Source: Protopterus annectens
Taxonomy: Eukaryota; Chordata; Ceratodontiformes; Protopteridae
Assembly (NCBI RefSeq): GCF_019279795.1
Contig: NC_056739.1
Coordinates: 10,086,029 to 10,150,028 of the forward strand
Direction: 5' to 3'
DNA: 64,000 nt
Translations under genes and position numbers: made by a program
The notes under the pieces: model-generated
Databases searched by the model: none
The model's input: the letters and a program-made list of their open reading frames with translations, nothing else
What the model was told of the DNA's origin: nothing
Shown here: piece by piece, positions 1 through 12,910 of the stretch
How the letters are laid out: each line of letters begins with the position of its first letter
How positions within the stretch are numbered: the first letter of the stretch is position 1

Positions 1-933
1 AACTCCTTTGCAAGTTCATCCATTTGAATATCAGTTAACACTGCTCCTCTGAGTACATTCATAACTTTTTCCAGTATTAATTCAGTTCTGACAAAAGTTA
101 ATTTCTTTTCCATTTTTACATCACATACAGTTCTAACGAATCATACAAGCTGCCAAAGTTAGATTTAGCTCAGTTTCTTAATCCATTCACATAGGCATCG
201 CAAGATTCCTGTGATTCCAGGTTTTATATGGCAATTTCCTTATTTTTTTAAATCTCTGCAATACTGCTGTTACTTGTTTTTGAACCACAACTAAATCAGA
301 TTTCTGCCATTTTATCAGATAATGTATTAACAATCCTTAACTAGATCATCACCAGTCAGGTGAAGAAAACGTGTAACTTGGACTACTTTATTCTTTTCAG
401 GTAAACACAAAGCAATGCTCTAAAGATTAAAGTTCTGACCCCCACTACTTCAGACCTTTTCCTAACCTGAAGAATCAGTGAATCAATGATGCTGGCAAAC
501 TAACACGTAAAACTGAATCATAATGAAAATGTCAGCAGATGTAACATTAAATGCTGTTTATTATGTTGGGGGTCAGTAATTTTCTGTAGGCAGCTTACAG
601 ACACCACAAAAGAACAGAGAGACACAGGATCTTCAAACTATGCAACTATGCCCTTTACTGTAGTGGCAGGAACTGCCTAAGTAAGGCAGAGTCACATGAT
701 ATGCATGCATTACAGTCTTATGGACTATGCACAAGGCACATTGCAAAGAGAGTTCATGATTATAATAATAAACCATTACTTTACAGAAACTAATGTTCAG
801 TTAATGAAAAGCTTCCACTTCCATCACCTAGTCAGTGGAAGATGGGCTAAATCAGACATTAATGAAAGTAGTCAGTAGTCAGTACTCAGTAAGAGAAGTA
901 ATAGCTCACATTCATAACATGGCATTTTGAGTG

Positions 934-934
<1 letters not shown>

Positions 935-969
<35 letters not shown>
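935..969. repeat. (TG)n in unit 1
   Basis: Uninterrupted TG dinucleotide tract. The same tract is shorter in unit 2 (5645-5675), similar in unit 3 (10348-10387) and longest in the fourth fragment (16818-16880), so it works as a clock-like marker distinguishing copies. Confidence 0.95.
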
Positions 970-972
<3 letters not shown>

Positions 973-1117
973 GAGTATGTACATTAACATAAATAGAAAC
1001 AAAATAGAACAAATAGTTCTAACATTTAAGGAAGGATTAAAATAATCATGTGGTGAGCAGGGGTTTGAGTGACACAGGGCTGGAAGAATATCTGGGAAGA
1101 TCAGGATCTATATACAA

Positions 1118-1363
1118 CCATACCTCTCAACCTCTTAGAGTATGAAATTTGGACAAAACCATAAATAATGGGAGGCAAAGGCCCCAAAATAGGGACAATA
1201 TTTAAATGTTGCTCTTAGAAACTTAGAAAGTTGATAGCATAGCAGGTTTTGTGCTTGTATACATTTCCTGAAGAGTATGAAGTCTGAAAATCAAATGTCT
1301 GTCATTATTTTCTGACTTTAAGCTTTAATGACTTGCTAGTGAACTGCCAGAAAACCACAATTT
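1118..1363 (+). mobile_element. Truncated small inverted-repeat element, unit 1
   Basis: Matches the first three quarters of the roughly 320-bp element seen complete at 17029-17348. It starts with the terminal motif CATACCTCTCAACCTCTTA and stops at the CCACAATTT point, where unrelated sequence begins. The same truncation is present in units 2 (5824-6068) and 3 (10537-10781). Confidence 0.7.
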
Positions 1364-2625
1364 GCTCCCCTGTCCTAGGTAAAATAGTAGATTAGCTGAG
1401 ACCCACTCTATATTTACAGCAGTGGTATCCATGGTATTGTGAAAATCAGTAGGCTGTAGGCTCAATCAAATTATATGTATAAACCAAATCAGACAGTTTA
1501 TTGTGGAAGATGAAGCCCATAAACACTTGGGCATGGTTGTTGGTGCATGGGGACAAGAAGACTGAATACCATGTCAAAGATCAAGGAATAAAGAACATTA
1601 ACATACATTAAAAGGAGAACCAATACCCTATTAAGATCCCTGACCTTTGGAGTGAGTGATAGTTTTCTAGGCCTCTTAAACAAAGCACTAAACATCACTT
1701 CCCTTCTGTTAGTGTAATGCTTGCATTAAAAAAAACACATACACATAAGCAGTACTAGATTACACTACAGACTAAGAAAATCACATGACATACATGCACC
1801 ATCTCTGAGGTCGCTACAACATAAGATATGAGCAGCAGCATACATACATTTGTAACATGAACTGTAATTTAATAGCAGCAAAAGTACTCTTTTTCTTCTA
1901 TTGCGGTGTGTAACAAAATCACTCCGTTTAAATGGTTTTCTAATATCGCCATCATATCTCAAATGTTTATAGTCACTAGCAGATAGTGCTATAGTCACAG
2001 TAACTTTAATGTCTACACCCAGTAGACTGTCATTATCAAGTCTAGCAAATAAGGAAATGGAGAATATTATAATATAATTGATAATGTAGACCCTTGCTGT
2101 ATTTGCATATCCAATTACAACAGTAATGGGTTTTAGATCCTGATTCTCTCTCCATGTCTAAGCATAGGTAATATATTTGTAAGTCTGTTGTAGTAGTATT
2201 TCCATTTCTGTGGACTTTCTGCTATGTACATTGGACATTTGGCATTTTCTCTGGCTGAAGCAAAGCAAAATATGCCGGCAACCTTGTTCTTATTCTTCCG
2301 TCCATTAACAACTGTGAAGGTCCAAGTCTTGTGCTGCTGTATTGTTGTGTTTGAATACTTAAGAAGAGCAAGAGAACAGTCCATTCTTTTAGCAAACGAC
2401 ACACTTTTACATGTTATTCTTCACTGTTGGATAACTCTCTCAACTTGATCATTAGATTGGGGATGCCATGATGAAGACACTGTGTGTTGAAACTCACAAT
2501 GGTGAGAAAAGGTTTGAATTTTTGGATTACAAACTTTAACAAACTATTAAGCATTATTTGTGATGATTATACCCAGGATACTATTTAGAAAAAAAATGAT
2601 GTCATCAGTGTGATGGCTATTTGCT

Positions 2626-2762
2626 CATAAATTCATAGGTCAGTAATAGGTTAACTATCCTTGAAGGTCAATTTAAGCCTAGCCAGTTATCCCATTTAAG
2701 AATCAAACCCTCCACTTTGTGTTTGTAAGGCAAACACCTTAACCATTATGCCAAACCCCAAC
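2626..2762 (-). mobile_element. tRNA-headed SINE with CR1-like tail, unit 1
   Basis: Read on the minus strand, the segment opens with a tRNA-like head: an A-box-like TGGCATAATGG, an anticodon-loop-like CTTACAAAC, and a B-box-like GGGTTTGATTC. It continues into GGCTAGGCTTAAATTG and ends with CCTATGAATTTATGAG. That tail resembles the 3' end of the CR1 elements at 39.27 kb and 37.75 kb, which also carry GGCTAGGCTT and end in CCTATGAAC repeats. I infer a short Pol III SINE mobilised by CR1 machinery. Confidence 0.55.
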
Positions 2763-3859
2763 CACTGTGACCATCCTGTCAGTATTAAGTTTTTTTTCAA
2801 GAACTATAGAGCTACATCGTTTTCAGTATGATGATGAAATTCAGAATTTGTTTCCAACTCCAGTAAAGGGAAATGTCAAATGTCTCATAAGTACATGAAA
2901 TTAATTAATTTTTTATATGTACATTGTGGTCCTATGTCACCGAATACTAAACTTTGTTTCTGAAGCTTAACTGCATACATCTGTAAATAACTATCTCTCC
3001 AGCTGTGTAAATCAATGACTTTGCAACTATTCAAATCCTCTTCTGTGAGTGCAGTGGCCTTCTAATGCACTGTTCCTGCATCTGCATACTGTGAATTATT
3101 TTAATCATACCTGGCTGCTCACATACAGTCCTTCCCTTTATATGAGCTGTTGAAATAGCAAACTTAAAACAATACCTTAAACATACAGCACAGCTTAATC
3201 TGACCCAATGATTTTTAGTAAATAAACCCATTTTCTGAACACACACTTAGAAATGATGAAAAGTCTTTTGATATATGTTTTTCAAAAACTGCAATTATGT
3301 TTTAATAAAGTGAAATCAAGGGATTATATCCATAATTTTAAGTAGAATTTCTGTTCCTAACCATAATTTCATTATAATTTTTCTAGGACATGTGTACATG
3401 CAAAATTAAAACCAGATTACGGGTATAGAACAAGCAAACTGATAGGTATTATATGTATTTAAGACAAGAAATGCAGGCTGTGGAAATTAACAGTCACCTA
3501 AAGTGACAAATTCCATAAAAGCCCCATGTTTTCCAATACTCAGACACTCCAACTTTGGGATTATCTAGTATTTTTCCCAGAAAAATGAAAACAGCATTCC
3601 AGTTAATGATATTATATGCAGCCACAGTTTCTAACTTAAATGTGATAAATATACCACTTTTAATATGTTTTTCAGTCCAGTAACATTGAAAATATTGTTG
3701 AGTTTCTATGAACAGTGAACAGTCGATGCACACAGTCTCAATACACATATTATTTGCATCCACAAACAGGTCATTCTCTCTGTTTAATTTCTACAAGTGC
3801 TTAGGTTTTATACCCACCTTAACAGGGATGGACCCCTTTCTTACATCAGGGTACAAATA

Positions 3860-4350
3860 GAGTTCATGACATTACTATTGTTTCAACCTTTGATATTAGC
3901 CAAGAGTGCTTTTGTCAGCAACCACAATGTACCCAGAAAAGCCTCCTGCAGTTGATATGAGTTTATACTGGTAATATATTTAAGTATGATTGTAAATTAT
4001 TTTTTATTAGTCTAGTTGCTCCTACTACTACAGAAATTGTCTGGGTATCTTTCTTCCACATTGTGCTCATTTCTGCCTGCAAAATCTCAGTATTTTATGA
4101 CTGTGTCTCTCTCCCTCGTAATACATTATAATTGCTGAATGTAACAATTTCACTGGTCAATGCTACTTTTGTCTTTTTCTCTTGGACCACTATATCTGTT
4201 TTTTGAACTGGGGTGATCCCATGTGATATAAACTTCTTCACTGTGACAATGTTTTGTGGTTCACGTTTCCAGCTTCTATACTGTAGTGTTTGCAGAATCC
4301 TCACTGCATCAGCCATGCCACATTATTGTACCTTTCTTTCTTTCATGTTA
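3860..4350 (-). pseudogene. LINE polyprotein C-terminal remnant, unit 1
   Basis: Across several frames on the minus strand I read a conserved order of motifs: RYNNVA, CKHYSIEAG, VYITWDHPSSKN, TDIVVQEKKTK, a DTVIKY block, MWKKDTQTISVVVGATR and LQEAFLGTLWLLTKAL. This order matches the C-terminal region of a family of non-LTR retrotransposon polyproteins whose consensus reads roughly HNxVAxxIH..LC, PDIVVxDK, IDxAxP, EKxxKYxDL, VIPVVxGAxG, LQxxxLLGTAxxLRKVL. The frame is broken repeatedly, so this is a dead remnant. I recognise the domain but do not assign the clade. Confidence 0.6.
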
Positions 4351-5643
4351 AGACACAAATGACTTTCATTCTCTTCTTGACAGGAGGGTCAGTTAGGAAA
4401 ACAGACACATCAGAATTTGTAAATATATTTGTTTTGCTTGCCTCAGCCACTTGCAGAAAGGTTTTCTGTCCTTTTCTCATTTTTCATATTTTACCATACC
4501 TTGGAAAACTTTCTACATTCATATTAACAGCTGGACAAGACAGTTTTAGCGTGCTGATAGCCACATCTTAAACAATATGCTACTTTACAGCATCATCAGA
4601 CTCATTCATAACTATAGCTTTCTTTGCTGATATACTGTTTGAGACTTTAACACTATTGTTCTGTCACTTATTAACAGACGTTAGTTTAATTTTAATTTTT
4701 CACACATGTAACTCCTTTGCAAGTTCATCCATTTGAATATCAGTTAACACTGCTCCTCTGAGTACATTCATAACTTTTTCCAGTATTAATTCAGTTCTGA
4801 CAAAAGTTAATTTCTTTTCCATTTTTACATCACATACAGTTCTAACGAATCATACAAGCTGCCAAAGTTAGATTATTTAGCTCAGTTTCTTAATCCATTC
4901 ACATAGGCATCGCAAGATTCCTGTGATTCCAGGTTTTATATGGCAATTTCCTTATTTTTTTAAATCTCTGCAATACTGCTGTTACTTGTTTTGAACCACA
5001 ACTAAATCAGATTTCTGCCATTTTATCAGATAATGTATTAACAATCCTTAACTAGATCATCACCAGTCAGGTGAAGAAAACGTGTAACTTGGACTACTTT
5101 ATTCTTTTCAGGTAAACACAAAGCAATGCTCTAAAGATTAAAGTTCTGACCCCCACTACTTCAGACCTTTTCCTAACCTGAAGAATCAGTGAATCAATGA
5201 TGCTGGCAAACTAACACGTAAAACTGAATCATAATGAAAATGTCAGCAGATGTAACATTAAATGCTGTTTATTATGTTGGGGTCAGTAATTTTCTGTAGG
5301 CAGCTTACAGACACCACAAAAGAACAGAGAGACACAGGATCTTCAAACTATGCAACTATGCCCTTTACTGTAGTGGCAGGAACTGCCTAAGTAAGGCAGA
5401 GTCACATGATATGCATGCATTACAGTCTTATGGACTATGCACAAGGCACATTGCAAAGAGAGTTCATGATTATAATAATAAACCATTACTTTACAGAAAC
5501 TAATGTTCAGTTAATGAAAAGCTTCCACTTCCATCACCTAGTCAGTGGAAGATGGGCTAAATCAGACATTAATGAAAGTAGTCAGTAGTCAGTACTCAGT
5601 AAGAGAAGTAATAGCTCACATTCATAACATGGCATTTTGAGTG

Positions 5644-5678
<35 letters not shown>

Positions 5679-5823
5679 GAGTATGTACATTAACATAAAT
5701 AGAAACAAAATAGAACAAATAGTTCTAACATTTAAGGAAGGATTAAAATAATCATGTGGTGAGCAGGGGTTTGAGTGACACAGGGCTGGAAGAATATCTG
5801 GGAAGATCAGGATCTATATACAA

Positions 5824-6068
5824 CCATACCTCTCAACCTCTTAGAGTATGAAATTTGGACAAAACCATAAATAATGGGGGCAAAGGCCCCAAAATAGGGA
5901 CAATATTTAAATGTTGCTCTTAGAAACTTAGAAAGTTGATAGCATAGCAGGTTTTGTGCTTGTATACATTTCCTGAAGAGTATGAAGTCTGAAAATCAAA
6001 TGTCTGTCATTATTTTCTGACTTTAAGCTTTAATGACTTGCTAGTGAACTGCCAGAAAACCACAATTT
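5824..6068 (+). mobile_element. Truncated small inverted-repeat element, unit 2
   Basis: Copy of the truncated element of unit 1 with the same right-hand breakpoint. Confidence 0.7.
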
Positions 6069-7330
6069 GCTCCCCTGTCCTAGGTAAAATAGTAGATTAG
6101 CTGAGACCCACTCTATATTTACAGCAGTGGTATCCATGGTATTGTGAAAATCAGTAGGCTGTAGGCTCAATCAAATTATATGTATAAACCAAATCAGACA
6201 GTTTATTGTGGAAGATGAAGCCCATAAACACTTGGGCATGGTTGTTGGTGCATGGGGACAAGAAGACTGAATACCATGTCAAAGATCAAGGAATAAAGAA
6301 CATTAACATACATTAAAAGGAGAACCAATACCCTATTAAGATCCCTGACCTTTGGAGTGAGTGATAGTTTTCTAGGCCTCTTAAACAAAGCACTAAACAT
6401 CACTTCCCTTCTGTTAGTGTAATGCTTGCATTAAAAAAAACACATACACATAAGCAGTACTAGATTACACTACAGACTAAGAAAATCACATGACATACAT
6501 GCACCATCTCTGAGGTCGCTACAACATAAGATATGAGCAGCAGCATACATACATTTGTAACATGAACTGTAATTTAATAGCAGCAAAAGTACTCTTTTTC
6601 TTCTATTGCAGTGTGTAACAAAATCACTCCATTTAAATGGTTTTCTAATATCGCCATCATATCTCAAATGTTTATAGTCACTAGCAGATAGTGCTATAGT
6701 CACAGTAACTTTAATGTCTACACCCAGTAGACTGTCATTATCAAGTCTAGCAAATAAGGAAATGGAGAATATTATAATATAATTGATAATGTAGACCCTT
6801 GCTGTATTTGCATATCCAATTACAACAGTAATGGGTTTTAGATCCTGATTCTCTCTCCATGTCTAAGCATAGGTAATATATTTGTAAGTCTGTTGTAGTA
6901 GTATTTCCATTTCTGTGGACTTTCTGCTATGTACATTGGACATTTGGCATTTTCTCTGGCTGAAGCAAAGCAAAATATGCCGGTAACCTTGTTCTTATTC
7001 TTCCATCCATTAACAACTGTGAAGGTCCAAGTCTTGTGCTGCTGTATTGTTGTGTTTGAATACTTGAGAAGAGCAAGAGAACAGTCCATTCTTTTAGCAA
7101 ACGACACACTTTTACATGTTATTCTTCACTGTTGGATAACTCTCTCAACTTGATCATTAGATTGGGGATGCCATGATGAAGACACTGTGTGTTGAAACTC
7201 ACAATGGTGAGAAAAGGTTTGAATTTTTGGATTACAAACTTTAACAAACTATTAAGCATTATTTGTGATGATTATACCCAGGATACTATTTAGAAAAAAA
7301 ATGATGTCATCAGTGTGATGGCTATTTGCT

Positions 7331-7467
7331 CATAAATTCATAGGTCAGTAATAGGTTAACTATCCTTGAAGGTCAATTTAAGCCTAGCCAGTTATCCCAT
7401 TTAAGAATCAAACCCTCCACTTTGTGTTTGTAAGGCAAACACCTTAACCATTATGCCAAACCCCAAC
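7331..7467 (-). mobile_element. tRNA-headed SINE with CR1-like tail, unit 2
   Basis: Second copy of the same SINE, duplicated with the 4.71-kb unit rather than inserted independently. Confidence 0.55.
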
Positions 7468-8566
7468 CACTGTGACCATCCTGTCAGTATTAAGTTTTTT
7501 TTCAAGAACTATAGAGCTACATCGTTTTCAGTATGATGATGAAATTCAGAATTTGTTTCCAACTCCAGTAAAGGGAAATGTCAAACGCGTCTCAAAAGTA
7601 CATGAAATTAATTAATTTTTATATGTACATTGTGGTCCTATGTCACCGAATACTAAACTTTGTTTCTGAAGCTTAACTGCATACATCTGTAAATAACTAT
7701 CTCTCCAGCTGTGTAAATCAATGACTTTGCAACTATTCAAATCCTCTTCTGTGAGTGCAGTGGCCTTCTAATGCACTGTTCCTGCATCTGCATACTGTGA
7801 ATTATTTTAATCATACCTGGCTGCTCACATACAGTCCTTCCCTTTATATGAGCTGTTGAAATAGCAAACTTAAAACAATACCTTAAATATACAGCACAGC
7901 TTAATCTGACCCAATGATTCTTAGTAAATAAACCCATTTTCTGAACACACTCTTAGAAATGATGAAAAGTCTTTTGATATATGTTTTTCAAAAACTGCAA
8001 TTATGTTTTAATAAAGTGAAATCAAGGGATTATATCCATAATTTTAAGTAGAATTTCTGTTCCTAACCATAATTTCATTATAATTTTTCTAGGACATGTG
8101 TACATGCAAAATTAAAACCAGATTACGGGTATAGAACAAGCAAACTGATAGGTATTATATGTATTTAAGACAAGAAATGCAGGCTGTGGAAATTAACAGT
8201 CACCTAAAGTGACAAATTCCATAAAAGCCCCATGTTTTCCAATACTCAGACACTCCAACTTTGGGATTATCTAGTATTTTTCCCAGAAAAATGAAAACAG
8301 CATTCCAGTTAATGATATTATATGCAGCCACAGTTTCTAACTTAAATGTGATAAATATACCACTTTTAATATGTTTTTCAGTCCAGTAACATTGAAAATA
8401 TTGTTGAGTTTCTATGAACAGTGAACAGTCGATGCACACAGTCTCAATACACATATTATTTGCATCCACAAACAGGTCATTCTCTCTGTTTAATTTCTAC
8501 AAGTGCTTAGGTTTTATACCCACCTTAACAGGGATGGACCCCTTTCTTACATCAGGGTACAAATAG

Positions 8567-9057
8567 AGCTCATGACATTACTATTGTTTCAGCCTTTGAT
8601 ATTAGCCAAGAGTGCTTTTGTCAGCAACCACAACGTACCCAGAAAAGCCTCCTGCAGTTGATATGAGTTTATACTGGTAATATATTTAAGTATGATTGTA
8701 AATTCTTTTTTATTAGTCCAGTTGCTCCTACTACTACAGAAATTGTCTGGGTATCGTTCTTCCACATTGTGCTCATTTCTGCCTGCAAAATCTCAGTATT
8801 TTATGACTGTGTCTTTCTCCCTACGTAATACATTATAATTGCTGAATGTAACAATTTCACTGGTCAATGCTACTTTTGTCTTTTTCTCTTGGACCACTAT
8901 ATCTGTTTTTTGAACTGGGGTGATCCCATGTGATATAAACTTCTTCACTGTGACAATGTTTTGTGGTTCACGTTTCCAGCTTCTATACTGTAGTGTTTGC
9001 AGAATCCTCACTGCATCAGCCATGCCACATTATTGTACCTTTCTTTCTTTCATGTTA
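8567..9057 (-). pseudogene. LINE polyprotein C-terminal remnant, unit 2
   Basis: Copy of the LINE remnant at 3860-4350, carried by the tandem duplication. Here the block containing VLRREKDTVIKY is in one frame, whereas unit 1 has a different indel there. Unit 3 lacks this segment because the PLE junction removed it. Confidence 0.6.
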
Positions 9058-10346
9058 AGACACAAATGACTTTCATTCTCTTCTTGACAGGAGGGTCAGT
9101 TAGGAAAACAGACACATCAGAATTTGTAAATATATTTGTTTTGCTTGCCTCAGCCACTTGCAGAAAGGTTTTCTGTCCTTTTTCTCATTTTTTCATATTT
9201 TACCATACCTTGGAAAACTTTCTACATTCATATTAACAGCTGGACAAGACAGTTTTAGCGTGCTGATAGCCACATCTTAAACAATATGCTACTTTACAGC
9301 ATCATCAGACTCATTCATAACTATAGCTTTCTTTGCTGATATACAGTTTGAGACCTTAACACTATTGTTCTGTCACTTATTAACAGACGTTAGTTTAATT
9401 TTAATTTTTCACACATGTAACTCCTTTGCAAGTTCATCCATTTGAATATCAGTTAACACTGCTCCTCTGAGTACATTCATAACTTTTTCCAGTATTAATT
9501 CAGTTCTGACAAAAGTTAATTTCTTTTCCATTTTTACATCACATACAGTTCTAACGAATCATACAAGCTGCCAAAGTTAGATTATTTAGCTCAGTTTCTT
9601 AATCCATTCACATAGGCATCGCAAGATTCCTGTGATTCCAGGTTTTATATGGCAATTTCCTTATTTTTTTAAATCTCTGCAATACTGCTGTTACTTGTTT
9701 TTGAACCACAACTAAATCAGATTTCTGCCATTTTATCAGATAATGTATTAACAATCCTTAACTAGATCATCACCAGTCAGGTGAAGAAAACGTGTAACTT
9801 GGACTACTTTATTCTTTTCAGGTAAACACAAAGCAATGCTCTAAAGATTAAAGTTCTGACCCCCACTACTTTTCCTAACCTGAAGAATCAGTGAATCAAT
9901 GATGCTGGCAAACTAACACGTAAAACTGAATCATAATGAAAATGTCAGCAGATGTAACATTAAATGCTGTTTATTATGTTGGGGGTCAGTAATTTTCTGT
10001 AGGCAGCTTACAGACACCACAAAAGAACAGAGAGACACAGGATCTTCAAACTATGCAACTATGCCCTTTACTGTAGTGGCAGGAACTGCCTAAGTAAGGC
10101 AGAGTCACATGATATGCATGCATTACAGTCTTATGGACTATGCACAAGGCACATTGCAAAGAGAGTTCATGATTATAATAATAAACCATTACTTTACAGA
10201 AACTAATGTTCAGTTAATGAAAAGCTTCCACTTCCATCACCTAGTCAGTGGAAGATGGGCTAAATCAGACATTAATGAAAGTAGTCAGTAGTCAGTACTC
10301 AGTAAGAGAAGTAATAGCTCACATTCATAACATGGCATTTTGAGTG

Positions 10347-10391
<45 letters not shown>

Positions 10392-10536
10392 GAGTATGTA
10401 CATTAACATAAATAGAAACAAAATAGAACAAATAGTTCTAACATTTAAGGAAGGATTAAAATAATCATGTGGTGAGCAGGGGTTTGAGTGACACAGGGCT
10501 GGAAGAATATCTGGGAAGATCAGGATCTATATACAA

Positions 10537-10781
10537 CCATACCTCTCAACCTCTTAGAGTATGAAATTTGGACAAAACCATAAATAATGGGGGCAAAGGC
10601 CCCAAAATAGGGACAATATTTAAATGTTGCTCTTAGAAACTTAGAAAGTTGATAGCATAGCAGGTTTTGTGCTTGTATACATTTCCTGAAGAGTATGAAG
10701 TCTGAAAATCAAATGTCTGTCATTATTTTCTGACTTTAAGCTTTAATGACTTGCTAGTGAACTGCCAGAAAACCACAATTT
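10537..10781 (+). mobile_element. Truncated small inverted-repeat element, unit 3
   Basis: Copy of the truncated element of unit 1 with the same right-hand breakpoint. Confidence 0.7.
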
Positions 10782-12042
10782 GCTCCCCTGTCCTAGGTAA
10801 AATAGTAGATTAGCTGAGACCCACTCTATATTTACAGCAGTGGTATCCATGGTATTGTGAAAATCAGTAGGCTGTAGGCTCAATCAAATTATATGTATAA
10901 ACCAAATCAGACAGTTTATTGTGGAAGATGAAGCCCATAAACACTTGGGCATGGTTGTTGGTGCATGGGGACAAGAAGACTGAATACCATGTCAAAGATC
11001 AAGGAATAAAGAACATTAACATACATTAAAAGGAGAACCAATACCCTATTAAGATCCCTGACCTTTGGAGTGAGTGATAGTTTTCTAGGCCTCTTAAACA
11101 AAGCACTAAACATCACTTCCCTTCTGTTAGTGTAATGCTTGCATTAAAAAAAACACATACACATAAGCAGTACTAGATTACACTACAGACTAAGAAAATC
11201 ACATGACATACATGCACCATCTTTGAGGTCGCTACAACATAAGATATGAGCAGCAGCATACATACATTTGCAACATGAACTGTAATTTAATAGTAGCAAA
11301 AGTACTCTTTTTCTTCTATTGCGGTGTGTAACAAAATCACTCCATTTAAATGGTTTTCTAATATCGCCATCATATCTCAAATGTTTATAGTCACTAGCAG
11401 ATAGTGCTATAGTCACAGTAACTTTAATGTCTACACCCAGTAGACTGTCATTATCAAGTCTAGCAAATAAGGAAATGGAGAATATTATAATATAATTGAT
11501 AATGTAGACCCTTGCTGTATTTGCATATCCAATTACAACAGTAATGGGTTTTAGATCCTGATTCTCTCTCCATGTCTAAGCATAGGTAATATATTTGTAA
11601 GTCTGTTGTAGTAGTATTTCCATTTCTGTGGACTTTCTGCTATGTACATTGGACATTTGGCATTTTCTCTGGCTGAAGCAAAGCAAAATATGCCGGCAAC
11701 CTTGTTCTTATTCTTCCGTCCATTAACAACTGTGAAGGTCCAAGTCTTGTGCTGCTGTATTGTTGTGTTTGAATACTTGAGAAGAGCAAGAGAACAGTCC
11801 ATTCTTTTAGCAAATGACACACTTTTACATGTTATTCTTCACTGTTGGATAACTCTCTCAACTTGATCATTAGATTGGGGATGCCATGATGAAGACACTG
11901 TGTGTTGAAACTCACAATGGTGAGAAAAGGTTTGAATTTTTGGATTACAAACTTTAACAAACTATTAAGCATTATTTGTGATGATTATACCCAGGATACT
12001 ATTTAGAAAAAAAATGATGTCATCAGTGTGATGGCTATTTGC

Positions 12043-12180
12043 TCATAAATTCATAGGTCAGTAATAGGTTAACTATCCTTGAAGGTCAATTTAAGCCTAG
12101 CCAGTTATCCCATTTAAGAATCAAACCCTCCACTTTGTGTTTGTAAGGCAAACACCTTAACCATTATGCCAAACCCCAAC
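12043..12180 (-). mobile_element. tRNA-headed SINE with CR1-like tail, unit 3
   Basis: Third copy of the same SINE, duplicated with the 4.71-kb unit. Confidence 0.55.
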
Positions 12181-12526
12181 CACTGTGACCATCCTGTCAG
12201 TATTAAGTTTTTTTTCAAGAACTATAGAGCTACATCGTTTTCAGTATGATGATGAAATTCAGAATTTGTTTCCAACTCCAGTAAAGGGAAATGTCAAACG
12301 TCTCAAAAGTACATGAAATTAATTAATTTTTTATATGTACATTGTGGTCCTATGTCACCGAATACTAAACTTTGTTTCTGAAGCTTAACTGCATACATCT
12401 GTAAATAACTATCTCTCCAGCTGTGTAAATCAATGACTTTGCAACTATTCAAATCCTCTTCTGTGAGTGCAGTGGCCTTCTAATGCACTGTTCCTGCATC
12501 TGCATACTGCAAATTATTTTAATCAT

Positions 12527-12733
12527 CACGAAGATACACTAAGTCACTGTTCATCCAAAAGTAGCCAAAAACACGGTAGTCACAAACAAACAATTTTAAT
12601 GAAGCTTTCGGGTCTACACCCTTCATCAGCACATAAAATCACCTTACATAAGTTGCATTTAAATAGAGGAAGCACTGAAAAACACATGATCAAGCCAGCC
12701 AACCAGATACAAACCAAAATTAATTATGCAAAT
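12527..12733 (-). repeat. PLE pseudo-LTR, copy 1
   Basis: 207 bp, base-for-base identical by eye to 16446-16652. Starts CACGAAGATACAC and ends TTAATTATGCAAAT in plus orientation. It lies downstream of the PLE reading frame. Confidence 0.92.
12606..12629 (-). ncRNA. Hammerhead-ribozyme-like core, pseudo-LTR 1
   Basis: Minus strand reads CTGATGA, then AGGGT-GTAG-ACCC, then GAAA. This is the hammerhead catalytic core with a four-pair helix II (GGGT/ACCC). PLE pseudo-LTRs are known to carry minimal hammerheads. I could not draw convincing helices I and III or the cleavage site around it, so activity is uncertain. Confidence 0.55.
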
Positions 12734-12910
12734 AATTTAAAATGCATCACACCCAAAACTCTTAAAGAAGTTTTACTTATATTAATAAAAAACAATTTTA
12801 TATAGATTAAATATAGTTACATATAGATAAATCATTCATATCAAATAAGAACTTTTTTTAAAAAACTTTTTTTAAAAACTTTTTAAAAAGGTAGCAGCTC
12901 AAAGTTAGCA

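Larger units (their letters stand above)
1..4709. repeat. Tandem array unit 1 (about 4.71 kb)
   Basis: The sequence from base 1 recurs from 4710 and again from 9419, so the period is 4709 bases in both steps. Copies look nearly identical, differing by scattered substitutions, a few short indels and the length of a (TG)n tract. The unit holds a truncated small inverted-repeat element, a tRNA-headed SINE and a LINE C-terminal remnant, but no intact gene; its reading frames are under 95 codons and change with indels between copies. The left edge is set by the window, so the array may extend further. It is either a recent segmental tandem duplication or a long-unit satellite. Confidence 0.95.
4710..9418. 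repeat. Tandem array unit 2 (about 4.71 kb)
   Basis: Second full copy of the 4.71-kb unit. It differs from unit 1 by a shorter TG tract (5645-5675), a four-base insertion near 4873, and a CGCG-containing variant near 7586. These copy-specific differences argue against a trivial assembly duplication, although they do not exclude it. Confidence 0.95.
9419..12526. repeat. Tandem array unit 3, cut off by a PLE
   Basis: Third copy, matching unit 1 from position 1 to about 3107. It lacks a six-base stretch near 9871 that units 1 and 2 carry. At 12527 it switches directly into the pseudo-LTR of a Penelope-like element, and the remaining 1.6 kb of the unit is absent. Confidence 0.93.

Noticed and set aside
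1765-1998. Host exon candidates around splice-like sites in the array
   Set aside because: No conserved protein motif, and the frame is not maintained between units beyond what recent duplication gives.
2133-2448. Possible small genes in the 4.7-kb unit (74-89 codons, repeated in each unit)
   Set aside because: They overlap on opposite strands, show no codon or domain signature, and repeat only because the whole unit is duplicated.
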